Shown here piece after piece: positions 1 to 5,792 of a DNA stretch of 7,440 nt. The stretch is from Nitrososphaerales archaeon TH1920. Its GTDB lineage: Archaea; Thermoproteota; Nitrososphaeria; Nitrososphaerales; Nitrososphaeraceae. The position numbers and the translations under genes are program-made. Location of the stretch: the NCBI GenBank assembly GCA_014523495.1, contig JAATVM010000035.1, positions 1 to 7,440 on the forward strand, read 5' to 3'. Within the stretch, counting starts at the first letter, position 1; the number at the start of each line of letters is the position of its first letter. The notes below the pieces were generated by a model that saw nothing but the letters and a program-made list of their open reading frames with translations, did not search any database and was not told the origin of the DNA.

Positions 1-112
1 AAAAAATAGGATAATAAACTCCTACAGAGAATTGATAATTAGTTCGCGATCTAATTACATAAAGAATATTTGACTAATTGTTCAAATTCCACATGGTATA
101 TTTGTCGGATTA

Positions 113-232
113 ATGAAAAAGTGTACTCGATGTAATAACTATACGAGGACATTATATGCTTGTATTCACACAAATAATTTAGATATGTGTTCCGAATGTT
201 ATCAAGATGTACATTGGAAGTTAACCACCTAA
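113..232 (+). CDS. Small two-CxxC (zinc-ribbon-like) protein, 39 aa
   Basis: An ATG at 113 opens a 39-codon frame ending in TAA at 230-232. Its four cysteines form two CxxC knuckles: C4-T-R-C7 near the N-terminus and C26-S-E-C29 about 18 residues later, with C17, H19 and H34 nearby. Two spaced CxxC pairs are the usual layout of a four-Cys zinc site, so I infer a metal-binding mini-protein, perhaps nucleic-acid or protein binding. The partner is unknown. No convincing Shine-Dalgarno precedes the ATG; the sequence before it is AT-rich, so a leaderless or short-leader transcript is possible. The opposite strand is open over the same stretch (51-254), but that translation has no recognisable pattern, whereas the Cys spacing here would be unlikely by chance. 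The gene stands alone and converges with the minus-strand pair that follows. Function not recognised. Confidence 0.6.
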   Translation: MKKCTRCNNYTRTLYACIHTNNLDMCSECYQDVHWKLTT

Positions 233-285
233 TTTGCATTTTTCCTTCAACCAATAATGGTCTATATATTCAAAACCGAATACAA

Positions 286-591
286 CTATTTTTTATTAAC
301 TATCGCTAAAAAGAAAAGTACTAGAATAGAAACACCCATAGACGGTATTATAATCTCTCCAAAGGGATTATCGAAGGGTATAGCATTCTCCAAGAATTCA
401 TAAAATAAAAAAATACCAAATAGCAAAAATGCTATAATGGCATATTGTAGTTTTTTTAACTGTGTGTTCCTATAAGCAGAGATAGACAAAGCAATTAAGA
501 TAGCAGCAAGGATAGTACCTATTATATATAGGATACTTTCCGTAAGTTCTATAATGGGAATTTGAAGAATTAAAAATTCCAAAGTATTCAC
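286..591 (-). CDS. Small three-helix membrane protein downstream of a winged-helix regulator
   Basis: A 101-aa protein that starts with GTG and ends in Lys-Lys. Three hydrophobic segments are visible at about residues 15-40, 48-68 and 79-98. A basic, polar turn (R41 to K47, including KK) separates the first two, and a short acidic loop (about 70-78) separates the second and third. There are no catalytic motifs. It lies 5 bp after the stop of the winged-helix gene on the same strand, so the two are almost certainly co-transcribed. Archaeal genomes often pair a winged-helix regulator with a small three-helix membrane protein, and this looks like such a pair. The membrane protein may sense or relay an envelope signal to the regulator, but that is inference from context. 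No ATG is available near the start, and the GTG is supported by the tight spacing. Confidence 0.75.
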   Translation of the reverse strand: MNTLEFLILQIPIIELTESILYIIGTILAAILIALSISAYRNTQLKKLQYAIIAFLLFGIFLFYEFLENAIPFDNPFGEIIIPSMGVSILVLFFLAIVNKK

Positions 592-596
592 AACAA

Positions 597-1049
597 CTAT
601 TTTTCTTCATCTGATAACGACAGGAACGTTTCAACCAGTCTATTGCTCCATTTATTCCAAAGGTTTGGATGATGAGTCTTTAACAATTCCGCTATGTATT
701 TAGAATCAATAACATTGTCACGTATGCTGTACCTTTTGTACTTTCCCTCTTTAACTTCATCTATTATATCTAAATCAATTAATCGCCTAACATGCCAGTT
801 GATGGATGGCGCAGATATTCCTAACCTATTAACAATATCTGTCTGTGTAGGATTTTTTTGTTCAATAATAAACATAAGGATTTCTCTTGGCGTTTCTTGA
901 TTTAATACTTGGAAGATTTTCATCTCGTGTTCTTGAAAAACTCCTGACTGAAAATGAAGTTTGTACAAACCTTGCCTAGTAGAGGTTATCTTTCCGCTTT
1001 TTTGAAGCTGATAGGCGTGATATTGAACCGACCCCATCGATAAAGCCAA
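597..1049 (-). CDS. Two-domain winged-helix (ArsR/MarR-like) transcription regulator, apparent N-terminal truncation
   Basis: A DNA-binding regulator with two winged-helix domains. Counted from the TTG at 1049, the first 30 or so residues hold the end of a first HTH domain: its recognition helix (SMGSVQYHAYQLQKSGKI) and wing. A second, complete winged helix spans about residues 42-110, with recognition helix near SAPSINWHVRRL and a wing containing EGKYKRY. A helical C-terminal tail follows, probably for dimerisation. The same frame stays open upstream to 1148 and encodes what looks like the missing first two helices of domain 1 (segments DRILSFIQKNPG and LRQIRNEL), but it contains no ATG, GTG or TTG there. 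The natural gene therefore probably spans 597 to about 1147 (183 aa) and carries a one-base defect at its 5' end. Translation from TTG 1049, or from the ATG four codons later, would give a protein with a broken first domain. It is co-transcribed with the membrane protein at 286-591. Confidence 0.8.
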   Translation of the reverse strand: MALSMGSVQYHAYQLQKSGKITSTRQGLYKLHFQSGVFQEHEMKIFQVLNQETPREILMFIIEQKNPTQTDIVNRLGISAPSINWHVRRLIDLDIIDEVKEGKYKRYSIRDNVIDSKYIAELLKTHHPNLWNKWSNRLVETFLSLSDEEK

Positions 1050-1148
1050 TTCATTTCTTATCTGCCGAAGATAGCATCCAGGATTTTTTTGAATAAAACT
1101 TAAGATCCTGTCCTTACTTGAGTTTGATTTATCTTGTAATAATCCATT
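1050..1148 (-). pseudogene. Frame-disrupted 5' end of the winged-helix regulator gene
   Basis: These 33 codons read in the same frame as the regulator and complete a normal first winged-helix domain, yet they lack a start codon and end at an in-frame TGA (1149-1151). An ATG preceded by a good ribosome site lies at 1147-1145, one base out of frame; its own frame stops after 15 codons. Adding a single G after that ATG would give a protein beginning MGLLQDKS that runs straight into the regulator frame. This points to a one-base deletion, a sequencing error or, less likely, recoding. Coding quality is judged by eye from the HTH pattern. Confidence 0.65.
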
Positions 1149-1155
1149 TCACCTC
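1149..1155 (-). promoter_or_regulatory. Shine-Dalgarno (GAGGTGA) for the regulator's natural ATG
   Basis: GAGGTGA on the minus strand matches the archaeal anti-SD (complement of the 16S end ATCACCTCC) over seven bases and ends one base before the ATG at 1147-1145. It is the best ribosome site in the window, and it serves an ATG that is out of frame with the regulator body. It marks where the gene should start. Confidence 0.6.
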
Positions 1156-1199
1156 ATTAACAGTAATGCCATAGCAGGCTAGCTGACTATTAATCGATT

Positions 1200-1213
1200 C
1201 TATTATTTAATTT
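1200..1213 (-). promoter_or_regulatory. Possible TATA box for the regulator/membrane-protein unit
   Basis: Minus strand reads AAATTAAATAATAG, an A/T-only box about 59 bases before the ATG at 1147. With the usual archaeal offset of about 25 bases, transcription would start near 1181 and leave a leader of some 35 bases carrying the GAGGTGA site. Weak on its own in AT-rich DNA. Confidence 0.3.
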
Positions 1214-1290
1214 ATTGAGAACTAGCCACTAACTAAGTGGGAAACCTTTAATCTTTTCTGACAAACAACGCTTATAGACTTGTATCATAT

Positions 1291-1303
1291 TCCTTATTAA
1301 ATT
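1291..1303 (+). promoter_or_regulatory. Possible TATA box for the cupredoxin-like gene
   Basis: TTATTAAATTT sits about 25 bases before the AGGAAGTGA ribosome site. Transcription would start near 1320, giving a very short leader that just includes that site, an arrangement common in archaea. Inferred from position and composition only. Confidence 0.35.
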
Positions 1304-1320
1304 TCAAAAGCTATTCTTAT

Positions 1321-1329
1321 AGGAAGTGA
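1321..1329 (+). promoter_or_regulatory. Shine-Dalgarno (AGGAAGTGA) choosing ATG 1335
   Basis: AGGAAGTGA closely resembles the archaeal consensus GGAGGTGAT and ends five bases before the ATG at 1335. It overlaps an in-frame GTG at 1326, which would otherwise add three residues. The spacing supports ATG 1335 as the true start. Confidence 0.55.
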
Positions 1330-1334
1330 ATTAC

Positions 1335-2117
1335 ATGAAAAATGACTCGACTATAATGCTGGTTATTGGACTTGGCTCAATAAGTATAAGTTTGTTTTTC
1401 GTTAGTATAGACGTAGTTTTTGGAATTACTCAGCAGGGAAGATTTGACGTGGGCGCCTCTCAGATCCATAAAGAAATGATGCTTCATGTTGGAAACGATA
1501 CAAGTAATATTCTAATTTTGATACCAAACGAAGGCCATGAATCTCCTGATTTACCTAAGGAGCAGAGGATCATTAATCAGCCCTATGTTCCTGAAAATAT
1601 TGTTGTTAATAATGGTACATCTGTTTTATGGTTAAATGGCGACGTAGGTCATAAACATAAAATTACCTTAGTAGACGAGAATTCAAATACTGTATTTGAC
1701 AGTGGAACATTTGCGTTTAATGATGTAAGTAAACCCTTTATATTGAACGAAGTTGGAAAATTCTCTTATTCAGAATCTAACGTGAGCAAAGACGATCCGA
1801 ATTTCAAAATGAAAGGTACAATAACCGTAGTAGCGAGTGATAATGCTAGCTCGAATCGTAGTAACTCATATTTAAATAAAACAGTTGACACTTTAGGTTT
1901 TTTGATGGTTCCAGCAAAGGACATTAAGGTTCATACTTCAAATTTAGAGAAGAAGGGATTGAATGTACTTGATCAATACACTTTCAAGGATTTGCGTGGA
2001 GGTCAGAAAGGGACAGGACCTGAACAAGCTTTACTTATACTTGGAAACAAAGAAAAACCATTAACTGATTTTATTACTATACTGAAAACCATAACTCCTA
2101 AGTTGCCATATAGCTAA
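1335..2117 (+). CDS. Exported cupredoxin-like protein with non-canonical copper site and extra C-terminal domain
   Basis: A 260-aa protein. Residues 1-30 form a signal peptide or N-terminal anchor (KND then a long hydrophobic run), so it acts outside the membrane. A conserved-looking segment at about 57-90 (LILIPNEGHE, then PKE and PYVPENIVV) leads into a cupredoxin fold at about 84-168: a strand with NNGTSVLWLN, a GDVGHKHKITLVD segment holding H106 and H108, a central DSGTF strand, and a closing GKFSYSES...MKGTITVV hairpin. In plastocyanin-type proteins the closing loop supplies Cys, His and Met ligands. Here Cys and His are absent, Ser and Glu occupy the Cys region, and only M159 remains, so classic blue-copper electron transfer is unlikely. 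A separate domain of about 75 residues follows (184-260) that I do not recognise. The start is set by the ribosome site at 1321-1329; GTG 1326 is the alternative. Related to the partial gene at 7167. Confidence 0.8.
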   Translation: MKNDSTIMLVIGLGSISISLFFVSIDVVFGITQQGRFDVGASQIHKEMMLHVGNDTSNILILIPNEGHESPDLPKEQRIINQPYVPENIVVNNGTSVLWLNGDVGHKHKITLVDENSNTVFDSGTFAFNDVSKPFILNEVGKFSYSESNVSKDDPNFKMKGTITVVASDNASSNRSNSYLNKTVDTLGFLMVPAKDIKVHTSNLEKKGLNVLDQYTFKDLRGGQKGTGPEQALLILGNKEKPLTDFITILKTITPKLPYS

Positions 2118-2223
2118 CGTTCGGATACATAAAGGTCGGATATTGATATCGGGCATAGGATGAGTACCAATATTGATAATTTAGTCGGTATCAGAATTAT
2201 TTCGTGTAAGAATCAGAAGTGTA

Positions 2224-3816
2224 CTATTTAGAGATGTTAACTCTACTTATGTAAGAATTAATTCTCTTTTCTAAGAACTCTAACTGTGATTCATTAATTT
2301 TTCCTTTCCGATGTAAAAAATTTAAATCTCTTTGAATTTGCTCCAATTGTTTTATGCATTCTTCTTTATTGTTTTTTGATAACATTTCGTATGTATAGTC
2401 TATGTTTGTTAGATTTCTCTTGAAAGACAATCTAGACCTCTGTCTATAAAGCCAACCTCCGATAGTTGAAACTAGCCCTATTATTACAGAAGTTAATATG
2501 ATAAATGTTTCAGTCAAGATGGCACCTTTGAAATTTGCGGTTAAAGTACCATAACCAGTAACATTAAAAATTACTGGATTTTCCTTTGTATTGTTGTTTA
2601 CAGACCAGGAACCAAAGTCGTACCCCCTATCAGGTATTGCCTCACATTTAGCGGTCGAATTGAAAGGCAATGTGGTAGACTCACCATCGCCTAGAACGAT
2701 ATCATTACATTTTACATTCCCAGAGTTTGGAGGATTGATATCCACAAATATTTTTGTAATTATATCATCTGTCTTTCCATCGATAGTAATTATTCCGTTA
2801 GACCTGGTATTAGTGGCATATGTGAAATTTGTATTGGGATCTACTGTCAATTTGCTTGCTATAAATGGAAAGGTTACTTTTAAAGGGATATTAATGAAAA
2901 GATTATTAACTCCAGATGCAATTATTGCAGGTTCTAACGGAATAATTTTGCTCACCTTATTTGTTGTCCCATTAATTACGCTAATAGTATTATCTGCCAA
3001 ATTGTCAACATAAATCTTGTTAGTTCGTGGGTTAACCGCGATTCCCACTGGATTATGTCCCACCTTTATATTACTTTCAACTTTGTTGGAAGTTCCATTT
3101 ATGACACTTACAGAATCGTTCGAGAAGTTTGAGACATAAATGGTATTAGTTTGTGTATTGATAGCTAGTACAGAGGGATTTGGACCAACAGGTATGGTTG
3201 ATACTAATGTATTGTTACTCCCATCCAGCACTAAAACACTATCTTTCCCTAAATCTGAAACATAGACTTTATTTGTATGAGGATTGATTACGATATCATA
3301 AGGTAGCGAAGCATACTTTAAGGGAGGTTTTTTTTCACGATTTTCGATTGCATCAATTACTGTAATGGTCTTGGAATTCAAATTTGCTACATATAGCCAG
3401 CTAGTGGCTAGATTAATCCCTATGCCTAATGGTGAATTTCCTACTCGTATGTTTGTAAGCTCTTTATTAGTAAAACCATCAATTACAGATATTGTGTTAG
3501 AATCTCTGTTTGATGCATAAATTCTGTTCGAAAAAGGATTTACGTCTACATCATACGGAGATTTGCCCACATCGATATTATTTCCAACTTTGGACGTTTC
3601 AATATCTATAACCGATACCGTATTAGAAAATTGATTAGCAACATAAAGTCTGTTTGTTATTGGATCAATCTCAATTCCAATGGGAAAACTTCCGGAATCA
3701 ATTATTGGACTAGATTTTGTAGATATTTCCTTCTGATCATCTAGATTTTGAGCAGAGATACCAGTTACACAAATACTACAGAAAAATACACTAGCTAGTG
3801 AAAAGTATAGGAACAT
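2224..3816 (-). CDS. Surface-anchored seven-bladed YVTN beta-propeller protein with InlB-type repeat, transmembrane helix and cytoplasmic helical tail
   Basis: A 530-aa protein from ATG 3816. Residues 1-22 are a clear signal peptide (ending CVTGISA-Q). Seven YVTN-type repeats run from about 42 to 358, each with the pattern P-x-x-I/V-x-x-x-P-x-T-N-x-x-Y-V-x-N...S-V-I-D/N, which suggests a seven-bladed propeller. About 28 extra residues lie between repeats six and seven (near 295-320). A domain at about 359-430 with GDGESTTL, a Cys pair (C370, C391), RGYDFGSWSVN and TLTANFKG resembles the divergent InlB B-repeat. A transmembrane helix (about 434-457) is followed by basic RQRSRLSFKR, so the last 70 or so residues lie inside the cell; they are charged and helical. 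Likely role: adhesion, envelope scaffolding or ligand sensing; the ligand is unknown. The frame extends to a TTG at 3882, but that would bury the signal peptide behind 22 residues. It converges with the cupredoxin-like gene. Confidence 0.88.
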   Translation of the reverse strand: MFLYFSLASVFFCSICVTGISAQNLDDQKEISTKSSPIIDSGSFPIGIEIDPITNRLYVANQFSNTVSVIDIETSKVGNNIDVGKSPYDVDVNPFSNRIYASNRDSNTISVIDGFTNKELTNIRVGNSPLGIGINLATSWLYVANLNSKTITVIDAIENREKKPPLKYASLPYDIVINPHTNKVYVSDLGKDSVLVLDGSNNTLVSTIPVGPNPSVLAINTQTNTIYVSNFSNDSVSVINGTSNKVESNIKVGHNPVGIAVNPRTNKIYVDNLADNTISVINGTTNKVSKIIPLEPAIIASGVNNLFINIPLKVTFPFIASKLTVDPNTNFTYATNTRSNGIITIDGKTDDIITKIFVDINPPNSGNVKCNDIVLGDGESTTLPFNSTAKCEAIPDRGYDFGSWSVNNNTKENPVIFNVTGYGTLTANFKGAILTETFIILTSVIIGLVSTIGGWLYRQRSRLSFKRNLTNIDYTYEMLSKNNKEECIKQLEQIQRDLNFLHRKGKINESQLEFLEKRINSYISRVNISK

Positions 3817-3856
3817 CGGTAAATAATTATTCAAATAAATAGTTAAAGTTGAATGG

Positions 3857-3866
3857 ATATAAAAAG
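3857..3866 (-). promoter_or_regulatory. Probable TATA box for the propeller gene
   Basis: Minus strand reads CTTTTTATAT, a good archaeal TATA-like box about 46 bases before ATG 3816. Transcription would start near 3836, downstream of the TTG at 3882, which supports ATG 3816 as the start. There is no Shine-Dalgarno before that ATG. Confidence 0.4.
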
Positions 3867-3990
3867 TAATTACCAGTTCCAATTCAATTTAAACAAAGAT
3901 TGATTCCTATGCATTAAGATCTACGGTAAACGATAACATAGACTCACAAATCATAACATCATGTTGAGATTTAATCATGAATACAGGCTT

Positions 3991-4009
3991 ACCAAAATGT
4001 AGTTTTGGT
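3991..4009 (-). terminator. Hairpin just after the small membrane protein gene
   Basis: ACCAAAA-TGTAG-TTTTGGT is a perfect 7-bp stem with a 5-base loop, beginning three bases after the stop codon of the minus-strand gene at 4013-4234. No U-tract follows on that strand, so it is more likely an mRNA 3'-end stabiliser or processing site than a classical intrinsic terminator. The perfect stem is seen directly; the role is inferred. Confidence 0.4.
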
Positions 4010-4012
4010 TCC

Positions 4013-4234
4013 TTATTTCTTATCTCTTAACTTGTGACGAAAACTGATTCTAAAAATAATACCCAGAATTAATACAATAATACCTGCGATAATAAACATA
4101 GAACCATTAATTGTCCAGGAAGGGTTACTATACATAAATGAGCTTGAGGGACCCAATAGTGATTTGGACTGTGCAGTAAAAATTAAACCCACTAATATGA
4201 GCATGGCCCCAATAATTTCGACCAATATTTTCAT
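4013..4234 (-). CDS. Small two-helix integral membrane protein
   Basis: A 73-aa protein with two hydrophobic helices (about residues 2-22 and 45-64), joined by a Ser/Gly/Pro-rich loop containing QSKSLLGPSSSFM, and ending in a strongly basic tail (RISFRHKLRDKK). The basic end should lie in the cytoplasm, so both termini are probably inside. The pattern of a first helix with GLIFTAQ, then a loop with LLG and SFM, then W and G before a second helix resembles widespread small membrane proteins of unknown function. The ATG at 4234 has no Shine-Dalgarno and lies about 35 bases from a TATA-like box, so the message is probably nearly leaderless. It is on the same strand as the propeller gene, but that gene appears to have its own promoter. 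Function unknown. Confidence 0.75.
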   Translation of the reverse strand: MKILVEIIGAMLILVGLIFTAQSKSLLGPSSSFMYSNPSWTINGSMFIIAGIIVLILGIIFRISFRHKLRDKK

Positions 4235-4260
4235 TTATTACCAATTAAGTAGAGATCTGC

Positions 4261-4289
4261 CTATCTATATGTTATTAAGATGTAGATAG
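4261..4289. promoter_or_regulatory. Inverted repeat CTATCTA...TAGATAG over the minus-strand TATA box
   Basis: Two 7-bp arms (4261-4267 and 4283-4289) are perfectly complementary across 15 bases, with centres about two helical turns apart, the geometry of a dimeric regulator site. The minus-strand TATA-like box AACATATAG (4273-4265) lies between and partly within the arms, so a bound protein could block transcription of the gene at 4013-4234. Seen: the arms. Inferred: the role. Confidence 0.4.
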
Positions 4290-4367
4290 CTTAATCTACA
4301 TTTTAGTAACTTTACATCCAGAATAAAAATACCAAGTTTTCTTGTCTATCAACAATTAGACTGAATT

Positions 4368-4381
4368 GATTGTTAACAATC
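4368..4381. promoter_or_regulatory. 14-bp perfect palindrome GATTGTTAACAATC upstream of the transporter
   Basis: A perfect palindrome lying about 17 bases upstream of a TATA-like box (TTTTAATATC, 4398-4407) that would start transcription near 4428. This is where archaeal activators and TFB-recruiting regulators often bind. A related half (AACAATT) occurs at 4351-4357. Candidate operator for the EamA gene; the regulator is unknown. Confidence 0.4.
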
Positions 4382-4426
4382 GTTACAATATGGTAAGTTT
4401 TAATATCTATAAAGTATCCGTGATGA

Positions 4427-5350
4427 ATGCAAGGATTAAAGTTGATTGATCGTAGGATGACAGATTCCAATGTAGTAATTGGGTATGTATCAGCAATTGT
4501 GGCTGCATTACTCTTTGGGTCCGTTTCCACCATCGCAAAGCCTATGCTGTCAACAATAGAGCCTATAATACTTTCGTCAATTATTTACCTAATTGCCGGA
4601 GTAATTTTCACTCCTATTGCGTCAAAAACACGATCAAAGATAACACGGAGGTACTATTCTCTCATTATAACAAGCGCAGTGGCTGGTGCAGCCATAGCAC
4701 CTGTTATGTTTTTTCTCGGGCTAAAGCTAAGTTCGGCTGCAGACACCGCACTACTAACAAATGGTGAAACTGTCTTTTCGATATTATTCGCACTACTTAT
4801 TTTCAAAGAAAGATTAACACCAATAGGATATCTTGCAGTAACTTTGATCCTCTTTGGAGTATTTCTAGTAACATCAAACCTTAATTTTGATAGTCCCGTA
4901 TTTACTTTGAACATAGGTAACGTCTTTGTAATCGCATCAACAATTATTTGGGGATTTGATAACAATATTAGCAAGATAATAGCTAGACAAGTAGACGTCT
5001 CAAAATTAATTCAGTTAAAAGCTTTGATTGGAGGCTCCATTTTACTTGGAACGGTCGTAATTTTAGGAATTCCTATTAATATTCAGAGTGTGCAATTAAT
5101 TCCTATTGTTGTGCTGGGTGTGTTTGGCTTTGCAATATCACTTTATTTATATTTACACAGCATAAAAAGGATCGGAGTAATCAAGGCATCCTCTTTGTTA
5201 TCTTTATCTGCGGTATTTGGATTAGTTTTTGCAATATTATTTCTACATGAAGTACTAAGTATCAATCAACTAATTGCCATATTAATCATGATAGGTGGTA
5301 TACATCTAATGTATTCGCATGAAAAGAAAGATGAAATAATGCTCAAATGA
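4427..5350 (+). CDS. EamA/DMT-family transporter (drug/metabolite exporter-like permease)
   Basis: A 307-aa membrane protein of the normal length for two fused EamA domains, with about ten hydrophobic helices between residues 17 and 296. In the first half, FGSVSTIAKPM opens the domain, and NGETVFSILFALLIFKERLTP (about 112-132) carries the typical Glu of helix 4 and the LxxKER ending. The second half repeats the plan, with IIWGFDNNISK (173-183) and SSLLSLSAVFGLVFAILFLHE (255-275). Such proteins move small metabolites or drugs across the cytoplasmic membrane, usually outward; the substrate cannot be read from sequence. The start is uncertain: ATG 4427 sits close to the predicted transcription start, so the message may be leaderless, while ATG 4457 (residue 11) would leave a short leader and begin nearer the first helix. 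Stop is 24 bases before the next gene, so the two may form an operon. Confidence 0.9.
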   Translation: MQGLKLIDRRMTDSNVVIGYVSAIVAALLFGSVSTIAKPMLSTIEPIILSSIIYLIAGVIFTPIASKTRSKITRRYYSLIITSAVAGAAIAPVMFFLGLKLSSAADTALLTNGETVFSILFALLIFKERLTPIGYLAVTLILFGVFLVTSNLNFDSPVFTLNIGNVFVIASTIIWGFDNNISKIIARQVDVSKLIQLKALIGGSILLGTVVILGIPINIQSVQLIPIVVLGVFGFAISLYLYLHSIKRIGVIKASSLLSLSAVFGLVFAILFLHEVLSINQLIAILIMIGGIHLMYSHEKKDEIMLK

Positions 5351-5374
5351 AATTTTCGATTATGAAGTATAATA

Positions 5375-5776
5375 ATGCTTTACGTATTTAAGGTCGTTTC
5401 GTATAATCCAAATTTAATACTTAATAACATCTGTCTATTTAATATTAGTGAAAGCTTGTATCAAGAAATAAAATTAAAAAATCAAACGTTTGAAGATATC
5501 GCACCCAGTTGGGCAAATAAAATTAAGCTTTTGCAACAAGAAGGCTTTCCGTTTCCATTATCTTTGGCATGGTGGAAATGGTACTTCGAACTTGATAGCC
5601 CTTCAAAATGCATAGTAGGTGAAGCACATGGTTTTTCCAGCCAATATGAAAAAGAATGTAAAAAATGTGATGAGTTAGGTTGGGAATTTGGACATTCTTT
5701 TCTAGTACGCTCAATGAAAGAATTGCAAGGCAATATGGAAAAATTTGTGAAACACTGGAATGAAAAACATATATAA
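5375..5776 (+). CDS. Hypothetical Trp- and Cys-rich protein, 133 aa
   Basis: I do not recognise this protein. It is soluble-looking, without signal peptide or membrane helices. The central stretch (about 46-110) looks like the conserved core: SWANKIKLLQQEGFPFPLS, a Trp-rich WWKWYF (66-71), PSKCIVGEAHG (76-86), a CxxC pair at C95/C98, and W103 with H107. The set C79, H85, C95, C98 and H107 could bind a metal, but the spacing fits no family I can name. The C-terminus is helical and basic. Six tryptophans and coherent amphipathic patterns argue for real coding over the two reverse-strand frames it overlaps. The ATG has no clear ribosome site; the first 27 residues are less convincing, and a TTG at 5456 is a possible alternative start. 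It follows the transporter by 24 bases and ends before a terminator-like hairpin. Confidence 0.7.
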   Translation: MLYVFKVVSYNPNLILNNICLFNISESLYQEIKLKNQTFEDIAPSWANKIKLLQQEGFPFPLSLAWWKWYFELDSPSKCIVGEAHGFSSQYEKECKKCDELGWEFGHSFLVRSMKELQGNMEKFVKHWNEKHI

Positions 5777-5792
5777 TAAAATGAAATGACAT

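Noticed and set aside
51..254. Minus-strand frame of 67 codons at the left edge
   Set aside because: No hydrophobic or domain pattern, Tyr/Ile-rich translation typical of AT-rich antisense, and it overlaps the better-supported CxxC gene on the other strand.
694..900. Plus-strand frame of 68 codons
   Set aside because: Antisense to the second winged-helix domain of the regulator; no independent signal.
1081..1148. Programmed -1 frameshifting as the explanation of the regulator's split start
   Set aside because: No X-XXY-YYZ slippery heptamer occurs between the ATG and the TAA of its frame, and the seven-T run (1084-1090) lies beyond that stop, so it cannot rescue the reading.
1177..1240. GGCTAG...CTAGCC inverted repeat and the small CCACT/AGTGG hairpin in the divergent promoter region
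   Set aside because: Arms of only 5-6 bp, the first pair separated by 39 bases; too weak to call an operator, although the location is plausible.
2591..3013. Plus-strand frame of 140 codons
   Set aside because: It lies entirely within the propeller gene on the opposite strand, whose repeat pattern is unmistakable.
3955..3965. AACAT-C-ATGTT palindrome between the propeller and small membrane protein genes
   Set aside because: Five-base arms, not positioned against a clear promoter; expected by chance in AT-rich sequence.
4312..4974. Two minus-strand frames (4312-4533 and 4654-4974) opposite the transporter
   Set aside because: Both overlap the EamA gene or its promoter region, and their translations lack any recognisable features.
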